Below, one piece after another: positions 37,675 through 46,807 of a DNA stretch of 56,099 nt; within the stretch, counting starts at the first letter, position 1, and each line of letters starts with the position of its first letter. The position numbers and the translations under genes were made by a program. The notes beneath the pieces are model-generated. The model ran no database searches, was not told where the DNA came from, and saw only the letters and a program-made list of their open reading frames with translations. Source of the DNA: Armatimonadota bacterium (GTDB lineage: Bacteria > Armatimonadota > Chthonomonadetes > Chthonomonadales > Chthonomonadaceae); the NCBI GenBank assembly GCA_028871815.1, contig JAGWMJ010000014.1:1-56099 (forward strand). Direction: 5' to 3'.

Positions 37675-39408
37675 TCACCGCGATGGCTGCTGCGCATCAC
37701 GGTTGGCTGGCGCCACGTCTTCCAGTATTAACTCTACGCCCCCATTGCGCTCATCCCGATGGAGGCGGAAACAGGCGTCCACCACAGCTCCAACCGGTAG
37801 GACGTCGGCCAGTTCACCGCGACCGAACCACGGCGCCTCGAACCGGCACGAACCCGCAGAAAGCGTCAGTCGCAGGTGCGCGCCGCCAGACCCCATGCGA
37901 CGGACTACGACGATTCGCATATCGTCGCACCGCAGTCGAGGCTCCGGATTGCCCTGGCCAAACGGAGCGAGCTGCTCCAGGCGTTCCACAGTCTCCATGG
38001 TCAGATCGTCTGGCGCCACGGAGGCGTCGATCTCCAGAACCGGCATCAGGTCTTCCTCAGTGAGATGCCGTTCGCCGATCCGCGCCATCGCCAACGTGAA
38101 GAGGTCGATCTTGTCTTCGGCGATGGAGATGCCTGCGGCGTGTGCGTGCCCGCCGAACTCCTCAAGATTCGCCGAACACTCCGTAATGGCCTGCAGCATA
38201 TTGAATTTCGCAATGCTGCGCGCGGATCCGCGCGCCACCAGTCGCCCGTTAACGTCATCACCCGCTCCAATCGCCACCACAGGCCGGCTGTACCGCTCCA
38301 CCAGCTTTCCGGCAACGAGCCCAACGATGCCGGGTGACCATGCCGGGTTGTAGACCACCAGGCACGGTGCAAGCTCCCCATGTGCCTGCAGGCTGACCTC
38401 AGCCTGTGTAACGGCGGCAGCGGTAGCGTCACGCCGCTTCATATTGAGGTCGTTCAACTCCTGGGCGATAGCCTGCGCGACTTCGTCATCGTCGGTGGTC
38501 AGCAGCTCGAGAGCGCGTGCGGGATCGCTCATTCGTCCTGCGGCGTTCAGGCGGGGACCAATCTGAAATCCGATGTGGCTGGCATGCAGTTGGCGCTGGT
38601 CGCACCCCGAGACGCGCCGGAGCCAGACCAGACCGGATTTGGTGGATTCCTCCAGCTGCCTCAGGCCATGGGCTACGATCACCCGGTTATCCTCAAGCAG
38701 CGGCATCATGTCGGTGACGGTGCCGACCGCGGCCAGATCGAGGAATGCGCGGTGGAAGTACGCTCGACTGACGCCAAGGCGGTGGGCGATCTCCTCACAA
38801 ACACGAAAGGCCACACCCACTCCAGCCATATCACGAAATGGAAACTGGGCGTCTGGCCGGTTCGGATTGACCACGGCGACGGCCGAAGGGAGGCACGACT
38901 GGTCGGTGATCTCGTGATGATCGGTGATCACCACATCCATTCCCAAAGCCTGCGCGCGTTCCACCTCCTCGAGCCGCGTGGTGCCGCAGTCACAGGTAAT
39001 GATGAGCTTTCTGCCCTCGGCATGGGCGGCCTCAATGGCGCCGATCCGAAGGTCGTATCCCTCTCTCAAGCGATGTGGCACGCGCACGTCCACATCGGCA
39101 TTGAGCCGGCGCAGAAACCGGTACCAGAGCGCCGCGCTGGTCAGTCCATCTCCGTCATAATCTCCGAATACGCGAATCCTCTCGCCGTTCTTTATCGCCT
39201 GAATCACGCGGGCGCATGCCGCGTCAATATCAGGAAGCGCCACTGCAGGCGCCAGCTGACTCAAGCTGGGGTGCAAGAAGCGGTGAGCGGCCTCGGGCGA
39301 AGCGCATCCGCGGCTGGCCAGAATGCCTGCGAGCAGGCGACTTCCTCCTGCCGCGTCGAGGAGCTTTCCAACAACGGGTTCCGGGGCCGCCGGGAGGTTC
39401 CACCGCAT
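37675..39408 (-). CDS. recJ: Single-stranded-DNA exonuclease RecJ
   Basis: The 577-residue protein has the DHH phosphoesterase motifs (RVFGDYDGDGLTSAA, TCDCGTT, VVITDHHE) and the DHHA1 GGHAHAAG motif. A C-terminal OB-like domain follows (EPRLRCDDMRIVVVRRMGS). It is a 5'-3' exonuclease for repair and recombination. The ATG at 39408 (MRWNLPAAPEP) gives the family-typical N-terminus, 14 bases after the wecB stop; ATG 39435 would overlap wecB. Confidence 0.93.
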   Translation of the reverse strand: MRWNLPAAPEPVVGKLLDAAGGSRLLAGILASRGCASPEAAHRFLHPSLSQLAPAVALPDIDAACARVIQAIKNGERIRVFGDYDGDGLTSAALWYRFLRRLNADVDVRVPHRLREGYDLRIGAIEAAHAEGRKLIITCDCGTTRLEEVERAQALGMDVVITDHHEITDQSCLPSAVAVVNPNRPDAQFPFRDMAGVGVAFRVCEEIAHRLGVSRAYFHRAFLDLAAVGTVTDMMPLLEDNRVIVAHGLRQLEESTKSGLVWLRRVSGCDQRQLHASHIGFQIGPRLNAAGRMSDPARALELLTTDDDEVAQAIAQELNDLNMKRRDATAAAVTQAEVSLQAHGELAPCLVVYNPAWSPGIVGLVAGKLVERYSRPVVAIGAGDDVNGRLVARGSARSIAKFNMLQAITECSANLEEFGGHAHAAGISIAEDKIDLFTLAMARIGERHLTEEDLMPVLEIDASVAPDDLTMETVERLEQLAPFGQGNPEPRLRCDDMRIVVVRRMGSGGAHLRLTLSAGSCRFEAPWFGRGELADVLPVGAVVDACFRLHRDERNGGVELILEDVAPANRDAQQPSR

Positions 39409-39422
39409 CCGCCCGAAGGTGC

Positions 39423-40562
39423 TTATTCGGCGCATCGGCCAGTGTCCGTGCAAGCCAGGATTTCGACGATCTGCTGCGCCGCGGTGCCATCTCCGTAAGG
39501 GTTGGACGCGTGCGCCATCGCGCTCCACTCCTCAGGGTTATCCAGCAGCAGCGAGGCCCAGCGGACAATCTCCTCCGTATCGGTTCCCACCAGCCTGGCC
39601 GTTCCAGCCGACACTCCTTCAGCACGCTCGGTTGTTTTGCGCAGCACCAGGATGGGTACACCGAAGCTCGGCGCCTCCTCCTGCACGCCGCCGCTGTCGG
39701 TGAGGATCAACGAGGCGTGCCGCATCAACTGCACAAACGGCGCGTAATCCGGCGGCTCGATAAGATGTACATGTGGCAACCCCGTGAGGATCGAAGTGAG
39801 CGTTCCACGCACAACCGGGTTCAGATGCATCGCCACTACGATTTCGCAGTCGTCTCGGGAGGCGGCGAGACGTGCAATCGCTCTAGCGATACGAGCCATA
39901 GGCTCTCCCCAATTCTCACGTCGATGCGCCGTCACCAGCACCAACCTGCGGCCTTGCGCGCTCCACGTTTGCAGTTGGAGATCCGCCTCCCCGTCCGGCA
40001 CCATGTGCAGCGCGTCGATGCTGGTATTGCCGGTGAGGAAGATAGCCTCCTGGCGGACGCCCTCGGCAAGCAGATTCTTCACCGCCAGTTCCGTCGGCGC
40101 AAAGTGCCAGGTGGCAAGCGCCCCCGCGAGCCGGCGATTCAGCTCCTCGGGAAACGGATCGTAGAACTCTCCAGTCCTCAATCCGGCCTCCACGTGGCCG
40201 AACGGTACCTTATGGTAAAAGGCAGCAAGCGCAGCAGAAAAGGTGGTGGTTGTGTCGCCTTGAGCGAGGCAGATATCTTGTGGATACCGCGTCAGGTCGA
40301 CATCCACGCCTTCCAGCACGCGTGTGGTTATGGCTGCCAGGCTCTGCCCGGGCTGCATTACGGCAAGATCGGCATCCGGGCTGATTCCGAACACTCGGAG
40401 CACCTGATCGAGCTGCTCGCGATGCTGGCCGGTTACTAAAACCCGGGTTGTGAACTCGGCTGGCCTTGCCATCAGGGCTCGCACCACCGGCGCCATCTTG
40501 ACTGCATCAGGACGCGTGCCGAACACACAGAGGACGCGCCGTGGCAGCGCTGCTTCGGGCAA
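39423..40562 (-). CDS. wecB: UDP-N-acetylglucosamine 2-epimerase (WecB type)
   Basis: The 379-residue protein has VFGTRPDAVKMAPV, GDTTTTFSAA, HVEAGLRTG, TAHRRENWGEP and DSGGVQEEAPSFG, covering the family motifs. It converts UDP-GlcNAc to UDP-ManNAc, a substrate for the dehydrogenase at 33051. The open frame reaches 41087, but its first ~175 codons are only the shifted reading of the WecA-like gene. A TTG at 40562, two bases after that gene's stop, gives the correct N-terminus, so the genes appear coupled. Confidence 0.93.
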   Translation of the reverse strand: MPEAALPRRVLCVFGTRPDAVKMAPVVRALMARPAEFTTRVLVTGQHREQLDQVLRVFGISPDADLAVMQPGQSLAAITTRVLEGVDVDLTRYPQDICLAQGDTTTTFSAALAAFYHKVPFGHVEAGLRTGEFYDPFPEELNRRLAGALATWHFAPTELAVKNLLAEGVRQEAIFLTGNTSIDALHMVPDGEADLQLQTWSAQGRRLVLVTAHRRENWGEPMARIARAIARLAASRDDCEIVVAMHLNPVVRGTLTSILTGLPHVHLIEPPDYAPFVQLMRHASLILTDSGGVQEEAPSFGVPILVLRKTTERAEGVSAGTARLVGTDTEEIVRWASLLLDNPEEWSAMAHASNPYGDGTAAQQIVEILACTDTGRCAE

Positions 40563-40564
40563 TG

Positions 40565-41572
40565 CTACCGGCTCGCCCGGAAGATCACCAGTGCCGCTAC
40601 GCAGAGCACGGCGGTGAGACTGTATACGAACCAGACAACCTGCGGCTGCGTCCACCCGCGCGCCAGCAATCGGTGGTGCAGGTGCCGTTTGTCGGCGTGA
40701 GTCAGCGGCGCACCTTCCAGCGCGCGCCGCGTGAGCACGTGCGTATAGTCCAGGATCGGCACTCCAAGCACCAGGATAGGCACTGCCACCGAAACCGCCG
40801 TGGCAAACTTGAAGGCGCCCAGGATCGAGATCGCCGCCAGGGTAAACCCCAGCACCCAGGCTCCCGAGGTGCCCATGATGATTTTGGCGGGGTGATAGTT
40901 GTCGCGCAAGAACCCCAAACAGGCTCCCAGTACCGCTGCTGCCATCAACGCCAGCGTCGGGCCCAGATCGGTGTGCAGCTGCGCACTCATCAGCGCCAGC
41001 GTAGCGGCCGATATTGCACATACACCAGCCGCGAGGCCATCCACTCCATCGATGGCGTCTACCGTTTTTGTAACGACAAATACCCAAACCAGGGTGACGA
41101 ATATCGAGAGTGGCACACTGAGTTCATGCCAGTCGCGGAGAACGGACCAAGCGGTGCCGAGACCGGGTCGGAGCGGGTTGGTTATGCCCTCAATCCTCAC
41201 GCCGAAGGCCATCAGGATGAGGCCCGCCGCAACAATTGCCGCTACCTGCCATCGCGCGGAAAGGTCGAGCAGGTCGTCGACGAATCCTACTACAGCTATA
41301 AATGCTACGGCCAGTATCACGCCGCCAACGTGCAGGTTCCAGGTGTGCTGTCCCGGCCGTGCGAACTGTCGTATCGTCATCGTGATCGCTGTGGCAACGA
41401 GTATGCCGGCAAATATCGCAAGACCGCCACCGCGCGGCATAGGCGCCGTGTTGACGCGACGCTCTCCGGGTTGATCGAGCATCTTGCGCCGTATGGACCA
41501 GCGTCGGACTACCGGGGAAAGCAAAGCCGTGATGATAGCGCTAATGGCCGCGGAAGCTACGATGCCGTACAA
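40565..41572 (-). CDS. Undecaprenyl-phosphate GlcNAc-1-phosphate transferase (WecA/TagO-like)
   Basis: The 335-residue multi-spanning protein (about ten membrane helices) has the MraY-family GFVDDLLDL aspartate pair, the VDAIDGVDGLAAG motif and the DKRHLHHRLL histidine motif. It loads a sugar phosphate onto undecaprenyl phosphate to begin surface-polysaccharide synthesis. TTG at 41572 follows GGGAGG; the longer frame to 41650 is not needed. It is tightly followed by wecB. TagO and WecA cannot be separated by sequence. Confidence 0.88.
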   Translation of the reverse strand: MYGIVASAAISAIITALLSPVVRRWSIRRKMLDQPGERRVNTAPMPRGGGLAIFAGILVATAITMTIRQFARPGQHTWNLHVGGVILAVAFIAVVGFVDDLLDLSARWQVAAIVAAGLILMAFGVRIEGITNPLRPGLGTAWSVLRDWHELSVPLSIFVTLVWVFVVTKTVDAIDGVDGLAAGVCAISAATLALMSAQLHTDLGPTLALMAAAVLGACLGFLRDNYHPAKIIMGTSGAWVLGFTLAAISILGAFKFATAVSVAVPILVLGVPILDYTHVLTRRALEGAPLTHADKRHLHHRLLARGWTQPQVVWFVYSLTAVLCVAALVIFRASR

Positions 41573-41591
41573 GCTGAGCCTCCCGCCGGGT

Positions 41592-42458
41592 TCATCGTGA
41601 TGGCGCCTGCGGCTGGTGGAGGCCCGGACTCCGGTGACCGGGCAGCGCAAAAACCGAGGCCGCCAGCGGCTGATTGACGCGGGCAGGCGCTATTACTTCC
41701 ACCAGACTGGTAACCGGCGCCGAAAGCAGCTTTCTGCGACCACGCGCCAGCGGCTGGAGCGTGGCGGCAACCCGCATCAAACGCCGTGATGCCGTGTCGA
41801 TCGTCCACTCCCAGTACATTGCCGGCAGCGAAACGCTTAGACCGGCAGTCGTTTTATATCGCGACGTCCGCGAAGGCGAGCTACCGAATACACGAACGGA
41901 ACTGCCGGTTTGCATGCCGCCGGTGATGTGCAGCCAGGGCGGCAGCAAACGGTGCGTCAAGAAGTAGAGCGGATCGAGTTGCGCCGCCACCGACATGTAC
42001 CGCTGCAACTGTGGAATCATTGCCGTAAGGCTTGATGGCGCGTGCCCAAGAGGCAGCGCTGCGCCATGTACCGCGTCACGGAATACCATTGTAACGCCAT
42101 TTGAAACAAACAGGCGGTCCACCGTGGGTTTCACTGCCGGTCCCGCCTGCACGTGCAGCCGCATCCTGTTGGGACGCTGGGCAATAAGCGTAACAAGGAA
42201 CCGTGTAGCACCGGCATGGGCCGCGCCGGCTGCCGGATGAACCAACTGGAGCGTTACCGAAGCCACGGATGAGTAGCTGGTGGCGGACGAATACCGCGCA
42301 GCAATAGACGTTAGCAGGCTCCTGGCGCGGGCAGCGCTCAAACGCGCGGAATCGGCATTTGCCGCTGGAGCTGACATAATGGCAATCATCGCAGTGAACA
42401 CAACCAACAACGCCGGTATGGTCGGCTTCAACGGCCCTCTGCATGTGCGACACCGCAT
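41592..42458 (-). CDS. Exported protein, LolA/DUF2092-like
   Basis: The 288-residue product has a signal peptide (IPALLVVFTAMIAIMSAPAANA) and a LolA-like half-barrel pattern. It begins with a helix containing ARSLLTSIAARYSSATSY, followed by repeated beta strands. Outer-membrane lipoprotein-sorting-like proteins of the DUF2092 type share this layout. Its role is unknown; its place just before the WecA-like gene suggests an envelope function. Start at 42458 is favoured because the signal peptide begins there. Confidence 0.65.
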   Translation of the reverse strand: MRCRTCRGPLKPTIPALLVVFTAMIAIMSAPAANADSARLSAARARSLLTSIAARYSSATSYSSVASVTLQLVHPAAGAAHAGATRFLVTLIAQRPNRMRLHVQAGPAVKPTVDRLFVSNGVTMVFRDAVHGAALPLGHAPSSLTAMIPQLQRYMSVAAQLDPLYFLTHRLLPPWLHITGGMQTGSSVRVFGSSPSRTSRYKTTAGLSVSLPAMYWEWTIDTASRRLMRVAATLQPLARGRRKLLSAPVTSLVEVIAPARVNQPLAASVFALPGHRSPGLHQPQAPSR

Positions 42459-42564
42459 GAGCCAGTATAGCAGACGCGCGGAATGCTGTGCCCACCGCCT
42501 GAAACGCAGCTGCCCGCATCGGCGCATTGTGCGCAAGACGCGGGCAGGCGTGACGCGTTAGGGG

Positions 42565-42580
42565 CTGGCCGTGGGGCCAG
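42565..42580 (-). terminator. Possible hairpin terminator after glnA
   Basis: A six-base-pair GC stem (CTGGCC/GGCCAG) with a four-base loop lies ten bases after the glnA stop. It has no T-tract, so support is weak. Confidence 0.3.
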
Positions 42581-42589
42581 GTTTCAGCG

Positions 42590-44005
42590 TTAGATGTCGT
42601 AATACAGAGCGAACTCGTACGGATGCGGACGCAGCGCCACCTGCTTCAACTCTGCTTCGGTTTTGTACTCGATCCAGGTCTTGATCAGGTCGTGCGTAAA
42701 CACGCCGCCCTTCAGCAGGAACTCGTGGTCCTCGCTGAGCGCCGCCAGAACCTCATCCAGCGATCCGGGAGTCTGCTGGATCCCTTTGCGCTCGGCGGCG
42801 GGCAGATCGTAGACGTTCTTGTCAACCGGCGTTGGAGGCTGAATGCGGTTTTCGATGCCGTCGATGCCGGCCATTAAAAGGGCGGCAAACGCCAGGTACG
42901 GGTTGGCGGATGGATCCGGCGCCCGGAACTCGATCCGCTTTGCCTTCGGCGAGCTGGAGTACATGGGAATGCGCACACATGCCGACCGGTTGCGCTGCGA
43001 GTAGATGAGGTTGATCGGCGCCTCGTAACCCGGCACCAGCCTCCGGTAGGAGTTGGTGGTTGGCGCACAGAACGCCAGCAGGGCCGGTGCATGCTTCAAG
43101 ATGCCGCCGATGTAGTGAACCGCCATTTCCGAGAGGCCGGCATAGCCTTTGGCATCGGCAAACAGCGGCTCCGAACCCTTCCAAAGCGACTGGTGCACGT
43201 GCATGCCGCTGCCGTTATCCTGAAACAGCGGCTTGGGCATAAACGTTACAGTCCGCTCATTCTGGCGGGCCACATTCTTGATGACGTACTTGTAGGTCTG
43301 AAGCTTGTCGGCCATGCGAGTGAGCGTGTCGAAACGCATGTCGATTTCGGCCTGACCGGCCGTGCCGACCTCGTGATGCTGCACTTCTACATCCACGCCG
43401 CACTCGATGAGCGTGAGCATCATCTCCGTGCGCAGGTCCTGCAGGCTGTCGCTGGGCGGCACGGGGAAGTAGCCGCGCTTGTACGGGATCTTGTATCCGA
43501 GGTTCGGCGCCTCTTCGGCGCCGGAGTTCCAGATGCCTTCTACGCTGTCCACACGGTAGTACCCCGAATACGGCGTTTGGTCGTAGCGCACATCGTCGAA
43601 GATGTAGAACTCGGCCTCCGGGCCGAAGTAGGCCGTGTCGGCGATGTTGGTCCCTTTCAGGTACATCTCAGCGCGAAGAGCCACCTGTCGCGGATCACGA
43701 CCGTAGTGCTGACGGGTACCAGGTTCGATGATATCGCAGCTGATGTTGAGTGTGGCGTGCTCCGTAAACGGATCGCGGTAGGCGGTATCGGGCACGGGGA
43801 TGAGCAGCATGTCCGACTCGTTGATCTCCTGGAAGCCTCGGATGGAGGAGCCATCGAAGCCGAGGCCCTCCTGAAACATATCCGCGCTCAGCGTGGAGGC
43901 GGGTATGGAGAAGTGCTGCAGCGAGCCGGGAAGGTCGGTAAATCGGAAGTCCACAACCTTGATGTCGTTTTCCCGAACCAGATCGAGAATCTCTTTCGGA
44001 GTCAT
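42590..44005 (-). CDS. glnA: Glutamine synthetase type I
   Basis: The 471-residue protein has GSI motifs ([33 protein letters not shown]). The NVYDLP loop corresponds to the tyrosine adenylylation site of the GSI-beta class. It makes glutamine from glutamate, ammonia and ATP. The ATG follows AGGGAGAA. It has a strong sigma-70 promoter and a leader hairpin. It is structurally related to PafA/Dop only at fold level. Confidence 0.97.
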   Translation of the reverse strand: MTPKEILDLVRENDIKVVDFRFTDLPGSLQHFSIPASTLSADMFQEGLGFDGSSIRGFQEINESDMLLIPVPDTAYRDPFTEHATLNISCDIIEPGTRQHYGRDPRQVALRAEMYLKGTNIADTAYFGPEAEFYIFDDVRYDQTPYSGYYRVDSVEGIWNSGAEEAPNLGYKIPYKRGYFPVPPSDSLQDLRTEMMLTLIECGVDVEVQHHEVGTAGQAEIDMRFDTLTRMADKLQTYKYVIKNVARQNERTVTFMPKPLFQDNGSGMHVHQSLWKGSEPLFADAKGYAGLSEMAVHYIGGILKHAPALLAFCAPTTNSYRRLVPGYEAPINLIYSQRNRSACVRIPMYSSSPKAKRIEFRAPDPSANPYLAFAALLMAGIDGIENRIQPPTPVDKNVYDLPAAERKGIQQTPGSLDEVLAALSEDHEFLLKGGVFTHDLIKTWIEYKTEAELKQVALRPHPYEFALYYDI

Positions 44006-44051
44006 GTTCTACGGTTCTCCCTGACGGATAGCATTGCGGGCGATTTCGCAC

Positions 44052-44095
44052 AAAAATGCCCAACTTTGGCGGCGCCGGATGGCGGCCCAAGTTGG
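44052..44095 (-). terminator. Hairpin plus T-tract in the glnA leader (possible attenuator)
   Basis: On the minus strand CCAACTT (44089-44095) and AAGTTGG (44060-44066) form an outer stem. It encloses a GC-rich segment (44067-44088) and is followed by GCA and TTTTT (44052-44056). This has intrinsic-terminator form but lies inside the leader, 47 bases before the glnA ATG and about 90 bases after the promoter. Confidence 0.5.
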
Positions 44096-44186
44096 ACGGG
44101 ATATCGGTAGGACCACGCCGGAGTGGCCACCAGTTTGCGGGGATTGGGAACGGGAATAGCTGGCGCGCCGGTGCGCCGGTAACATC

Positions 44187-44216
44187 ATTATACCGCAGCG
44201 TTTGAATGGCAGTCAA
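44187..44216 (-). promoter_or_regulatory. Sigma-70 promoter for glnA
   Basis: On the minus strand TTGACT (44211-44216) and TATAAT (44187-44192) are separated by 18 bases, a near-consensus promoter. The predicted start lies about 175 bases upstream of the glnA ATG. It is the strongest promoter match in the window. Confidence 0.75.
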
Positions 44217-44483
44217 CAAGCCACGGGTGAGCGCATAGGACCCCCATCCGCATTGGTCGCATCCGGAAATGGGACAACTGGGACCTGTGGGACGTATGGC
44301 AAGCAGCGGAACTTAGCGCCGAGCACGGTCACCATCACGGCGCAGACGTCGCCGCGGATGGTTGACCGAGAGCAACCCTAGGTGCGACCGCCGAACAGGA
44401 AACAGGCGTCCTTTCAGCGAACGTGCAGTCGGCCGTCGGCAGTGCCGCGCCATGAGATTGCGCAGAGGGAGTTTGGTTATGTT
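44217..44483. other. Divergent intergenic region, glnA / isocitrate dehydrogenase
   Basis: Apart from the glnA promoter boundary, no gene or clear plus-strand promoter was found. The AGAGGGAG ribosome site for the dehydrogenase lies at 44464-44471. Confidence 0.3.
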
Positions 44484-45482
44484 ATGCATACAGTAACACT
44501 GATACCCGGAGACGGCATTGGCCCGGAGGTGACCGCGGCCGCGCTGCGTGTGGTTGCCGCTTCAGGCGTCAAGATTGAGTGGGAAACCGTAGAAGCCGGC
44601 GCCGAAGTGATGACCAAGTATGGCGACCCGGTGCCCGACAGCGTGGTACAGTCGGTTTTCCGAAACGGAACCGCGCTAAAAGGGCCGATCACGACACCAG
44701 TAGGCGCCGGGTTTTCCAGCGCAAACGTGTCGCTCCGCAAGCGGCTCAATCTGTACGCCAATGTGCGGCCGGCACACAGTTTAACGGGCGTGAAGTCGCG
44801 TTATGAGAACGTCGACCTGGTGGTGGTGCGCGAGAACAGCGAGGATCTCTACAGCGGCCTGGAGCATGTGGTGGTTCCTGGCGTGGTTGAGAGCTTGAAG
44901 ATCATCACCGAAACGGCCAGCACGCGCATAGGAAGGTATGCGTTCGAATACGCGGTTCTCAATGGTCGCAAAAAGGTGACGGCCGTTCACAAGGCCAACA
45001 TCATGAAGCTTGCGGACGGCCTTTTCCTGGAGTGTCTGCGCCGGGTAAGCCGGGACTATCCCGCTATTGAATACAACGAGATGATTGTTGACAACACCTG
45101 CATGCAGCTCGTGATGCGGCCGGAACAGTTTGATGTGATGGTGATGGAGAACCTTTACGGTGATATCATCTCGGACCTCGCCTCTGGCCTTGTAGGCGGC
45201 CTCGGCCTGACGCCGTCGGTGAATATCGGCGAAGGCGGCATTGCGATGTTTGAGGCTGTGCATGGCTCGGCGCCGGACATTGCAGGGCGGAACCTGGCCG
45301 ATCCGGTCGCGCTGATCCTGTGTGCCGGCATGATGCTGCGGCGACTGAACGAGAGTGCTGCAGCTGAGGCGATCGAGCGCTCGGTCTCTCGCGTACTGGA
45401 GGCCGGCGAGGTTCGGACGGCCGACCTGGGCGGTAACTCCTCCACCACCGAGATGACCGACGCGATCATCGCCGGGCTGTAG
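44484..45482 (+). CDS. NAD-dependent isocitrate dehydrogenase
   Basis: The 332-residue protein has the beta-decarboxylating dehydrogenase motifs: SSANVSLRKRLNLYANVRP (isocitrate-type Ser/Asn phosphate loop rather than the isopropylmalate LLRLR), ENSEDLYSGLEH, AVHKANIMK, and HGSAPDIAGRN with NAD-type residues. It converts isocitrate to 2-oxoglutarate in the TCA cycle, feeding glutamate and the divergent glnA. ATG at 44484 is the family-typical start; the upstream frame to 44382 is spurious. Confidence 0.9.
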   Translation: MHTVTLIPGDGIGPEVTAAALRVVAASGVKIEWETVEAGAEVMTKYGDPVPDSVVQSVFRNGTALKGPITTPVGAGFSSANVSLRKRLNLYANVRPAHSLTGVKSRYENVDLVVVRENSEDLYSGLEHVVVPGVVESLKIITETASTRIGRYAFEYAVLNGRKKVTAVHKANIMKLADGLFLECLRRVSRDYPAIEYNEMIVDNTCMQLVMRPEQFDVMVMENLYGDIISDLASGLVGGLGLTPSVNIGEGGIAMFEAVHGSAPDIAGRNLADPVALILCAGMMLRRLNESAAAEAIERSVSRVLEAGEVRTADLGGNSSTTEMTDAIIAGL

Positions 45483-45490
45483 CCGGTCGC

Positions 45491-45509
45491 CTGGCGCCTA
45501 CGGCGCCGG
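45491..45509. terminator. Hairpin between convergent genes
   Basis: CTGGCGCC and GGCGCCGG form an eight-pair stem (one G-U) with a three-base loop. It lies in the 39-base gap between convergent genes, where it could act in both directions. No T-tract. Confidence 0.4.
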
Positions 45510-45521
45510 ATGCTTGGCGCC

Positions 45522-46034
45522 TCAGCCCGGTTTGAACACCACTCCATCCGCCGGCGAGACCACAGCCATGGAATCCAGACCCAGGAATTCCGAGGCCTTT
45601 CGGGCTACCTCATTCCACCCGTCGCCGCTGAGATGCCCCGTCACTGCTGCCAGGATGGTGGAATCTGGCGCCACAAGATACAGGTTGGGCACGCGCTGAA
45701 TGCCCCACGCGGCTGTTGTGGTGCAGTCGGGATCGAGCAGCACGGGGCAGGTGAGGCCCGCATCGGCAACAACAGGCGCGGCAATTTCAGCCGTATCCTG
45801 AACAATTGCCCACACCGCGAGCCGTCCACGCGACGCGTCGCAGAGCGGTGCGAACCGTTGATAGAACGGCAGGCTAAAACGCGAGCTGCCACAGCCGGTT
45901 TTGTACAACAGAAGGAGCAGCAGCCCATCCGCGCGCGCACTGGCGCTGCTGTACTCCTTTCCCATCATGTCAGGCAGAGTGAAGTCGGGCGCGAAAGCCC
46001 CCGGCGCAAGCGGTTCATCGGGCCAGATTGTCAT
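45522..46034 (-). CDS. Redoxin (AhpC/TSA-like thioredoxin-fold protein) with non-standard active site
   Basis: The 170-residue cytoplasmic protein has the thioredoxin fold pattern. FTLPDMMG leads in, LLLLLYKTGCGSSRFSLP holds the expected active site, and GIQRVPNLYLVAPDSTI supplies the cis-proline segment. The active site reads TGCGSS instead of CxxC, so a single Cys remains. It may act as a one-Cys peroxiredoxin or thiol-binding protein rather than a disulfide reductase. No signal peptide. Function inferred from fold only. Confidence 0.7.
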   Translation of the reverse strand: MTIWPDEPLAPGAFAPDFTLPDMMGKEYSSASARADGLLLLLLYKTGCGSSRFSLPFYQRFAPLCDASRGRLAVWAIVQDTAEIAAPVVADAGLTCPVLLDPDCTTTAAWGIQRVPNLYLVAPDSTILAAVTGHLSGDGWNEVARKASEFLGLDSMAVVSPADGVVFKPG

Positions 46035-46516
46035 GCCGGCTCCTGCTCTCTTGCTAACTGCCTATCGCAGCCGCGTCCGCACCGCGTGCCTCAAGAGGCT
46101 GGTAACCCAGCGCATTGCCGGGCAGGCGAAACTGGTGGATGAACACAGCGATTCTGCCCGCATCCTTCATGCCAACGTGCCCCATCCAACTACAATACCC
46201 AGAGCGAAGCTGGTACTCAACACGGATCGCGTATCACTGTTCGCCCTGAAAACGGGTGTAATGTGGGCGTCACACTTGTGGCTTGCATCGGCGGAGGCGT
46301 CCGCATGGCCATCGTCAACACCAATAATGCCGTGGCGGAACGGTTCGTCGCAGCAACTACTGCACACCGTCTCCGAGCGATGGCGCATGACGGTAGGTGG
46401 CGACCACCACTGAAGAATCGTACACGGTTAACGCGAACCCGGATTCGCCGGCTGCGCGTATCTGGTTTGGATAGCGCGGAGACTACCGGCGCAGACACAA
46501 GGGAAAGAGATGCGTC
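46035..46516. other. Intergenic region upstream of the small membrane-protein gene
   Basis: Frames across this 480-base divergent region (for example up to 46413 on the plus strand) show no family resemblance. A TACAAT at 46191-46196 could be a weak -10. I see no RNA gene. Confidence 0.3.
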
Positions 46517-46807
46517 ATCAGCGGATTTGAGATAACCGCACTTGCCGCGGCCGGTTTTATCTCGGCGGGTGCTCTTGCCTCGTGGCTGCGGACCAGTCCC
46601 ACAAGTGCGGACCGCCGTCCGCGTGGCGAGCTGTTCGTGCTTGCCCTAACGCTCGCCATCTCCACGCTTCTGGAGGTCATCCGGGAACACTATCGCTACG
46701 GCACGGTCAGTTACTGGGTGCTCTCCGGCGTGCTGGCCCCCTTCGGCGTCGTGGCGCTTGTGATTGCATCGCAAATTATGCGGCGATATGCAAAAGCTCG
46801 AAAGTGA
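46517..46807 (+). CDS. Small membrane protein, no canonical start codon
   Basis: The frame encodes FEITALAAAGFISAGALASW, then ELFVLALTLAISTLLEVI, then YWVLSGVLAPFGVVALVIA, before a basic tail (MRRYAKARK). This is a convincing three-helix membrane protein of about 96 residues. An upstream stop at about 46477 leaves no ATG, GTG or TTG before the first helix. ATC at 46517 gives MSGFEITAL. The ATG at 46509, five bases after AAGGGA, is ideally placed but in another frame and hits TGA after six codons. Either ATC is the start or one base has been lost. It overlaps the rimI start. Confidence 0.55.
   Translation: MSGFEITALAAAGFISAGALASWLRTSPTSADRRPRGELFVLALTLAISTLLEVIREHYRYGTVSYWVLSGVLAPFGVVALVIASQIMRRYAKARK

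Noticed and set aside
40563-41087. N-terminal ~175 codons of the long frame leading into wecB
   Set aside because: It is the shifted reading of the WecA-like gene; homology begins at the TTG at 40562.
45901-46413. 170-codon plus-strand ORF as a gene
   Set aside because: Overlaps the redoxin start antisense, with no ribosome site and no recognisable domain.
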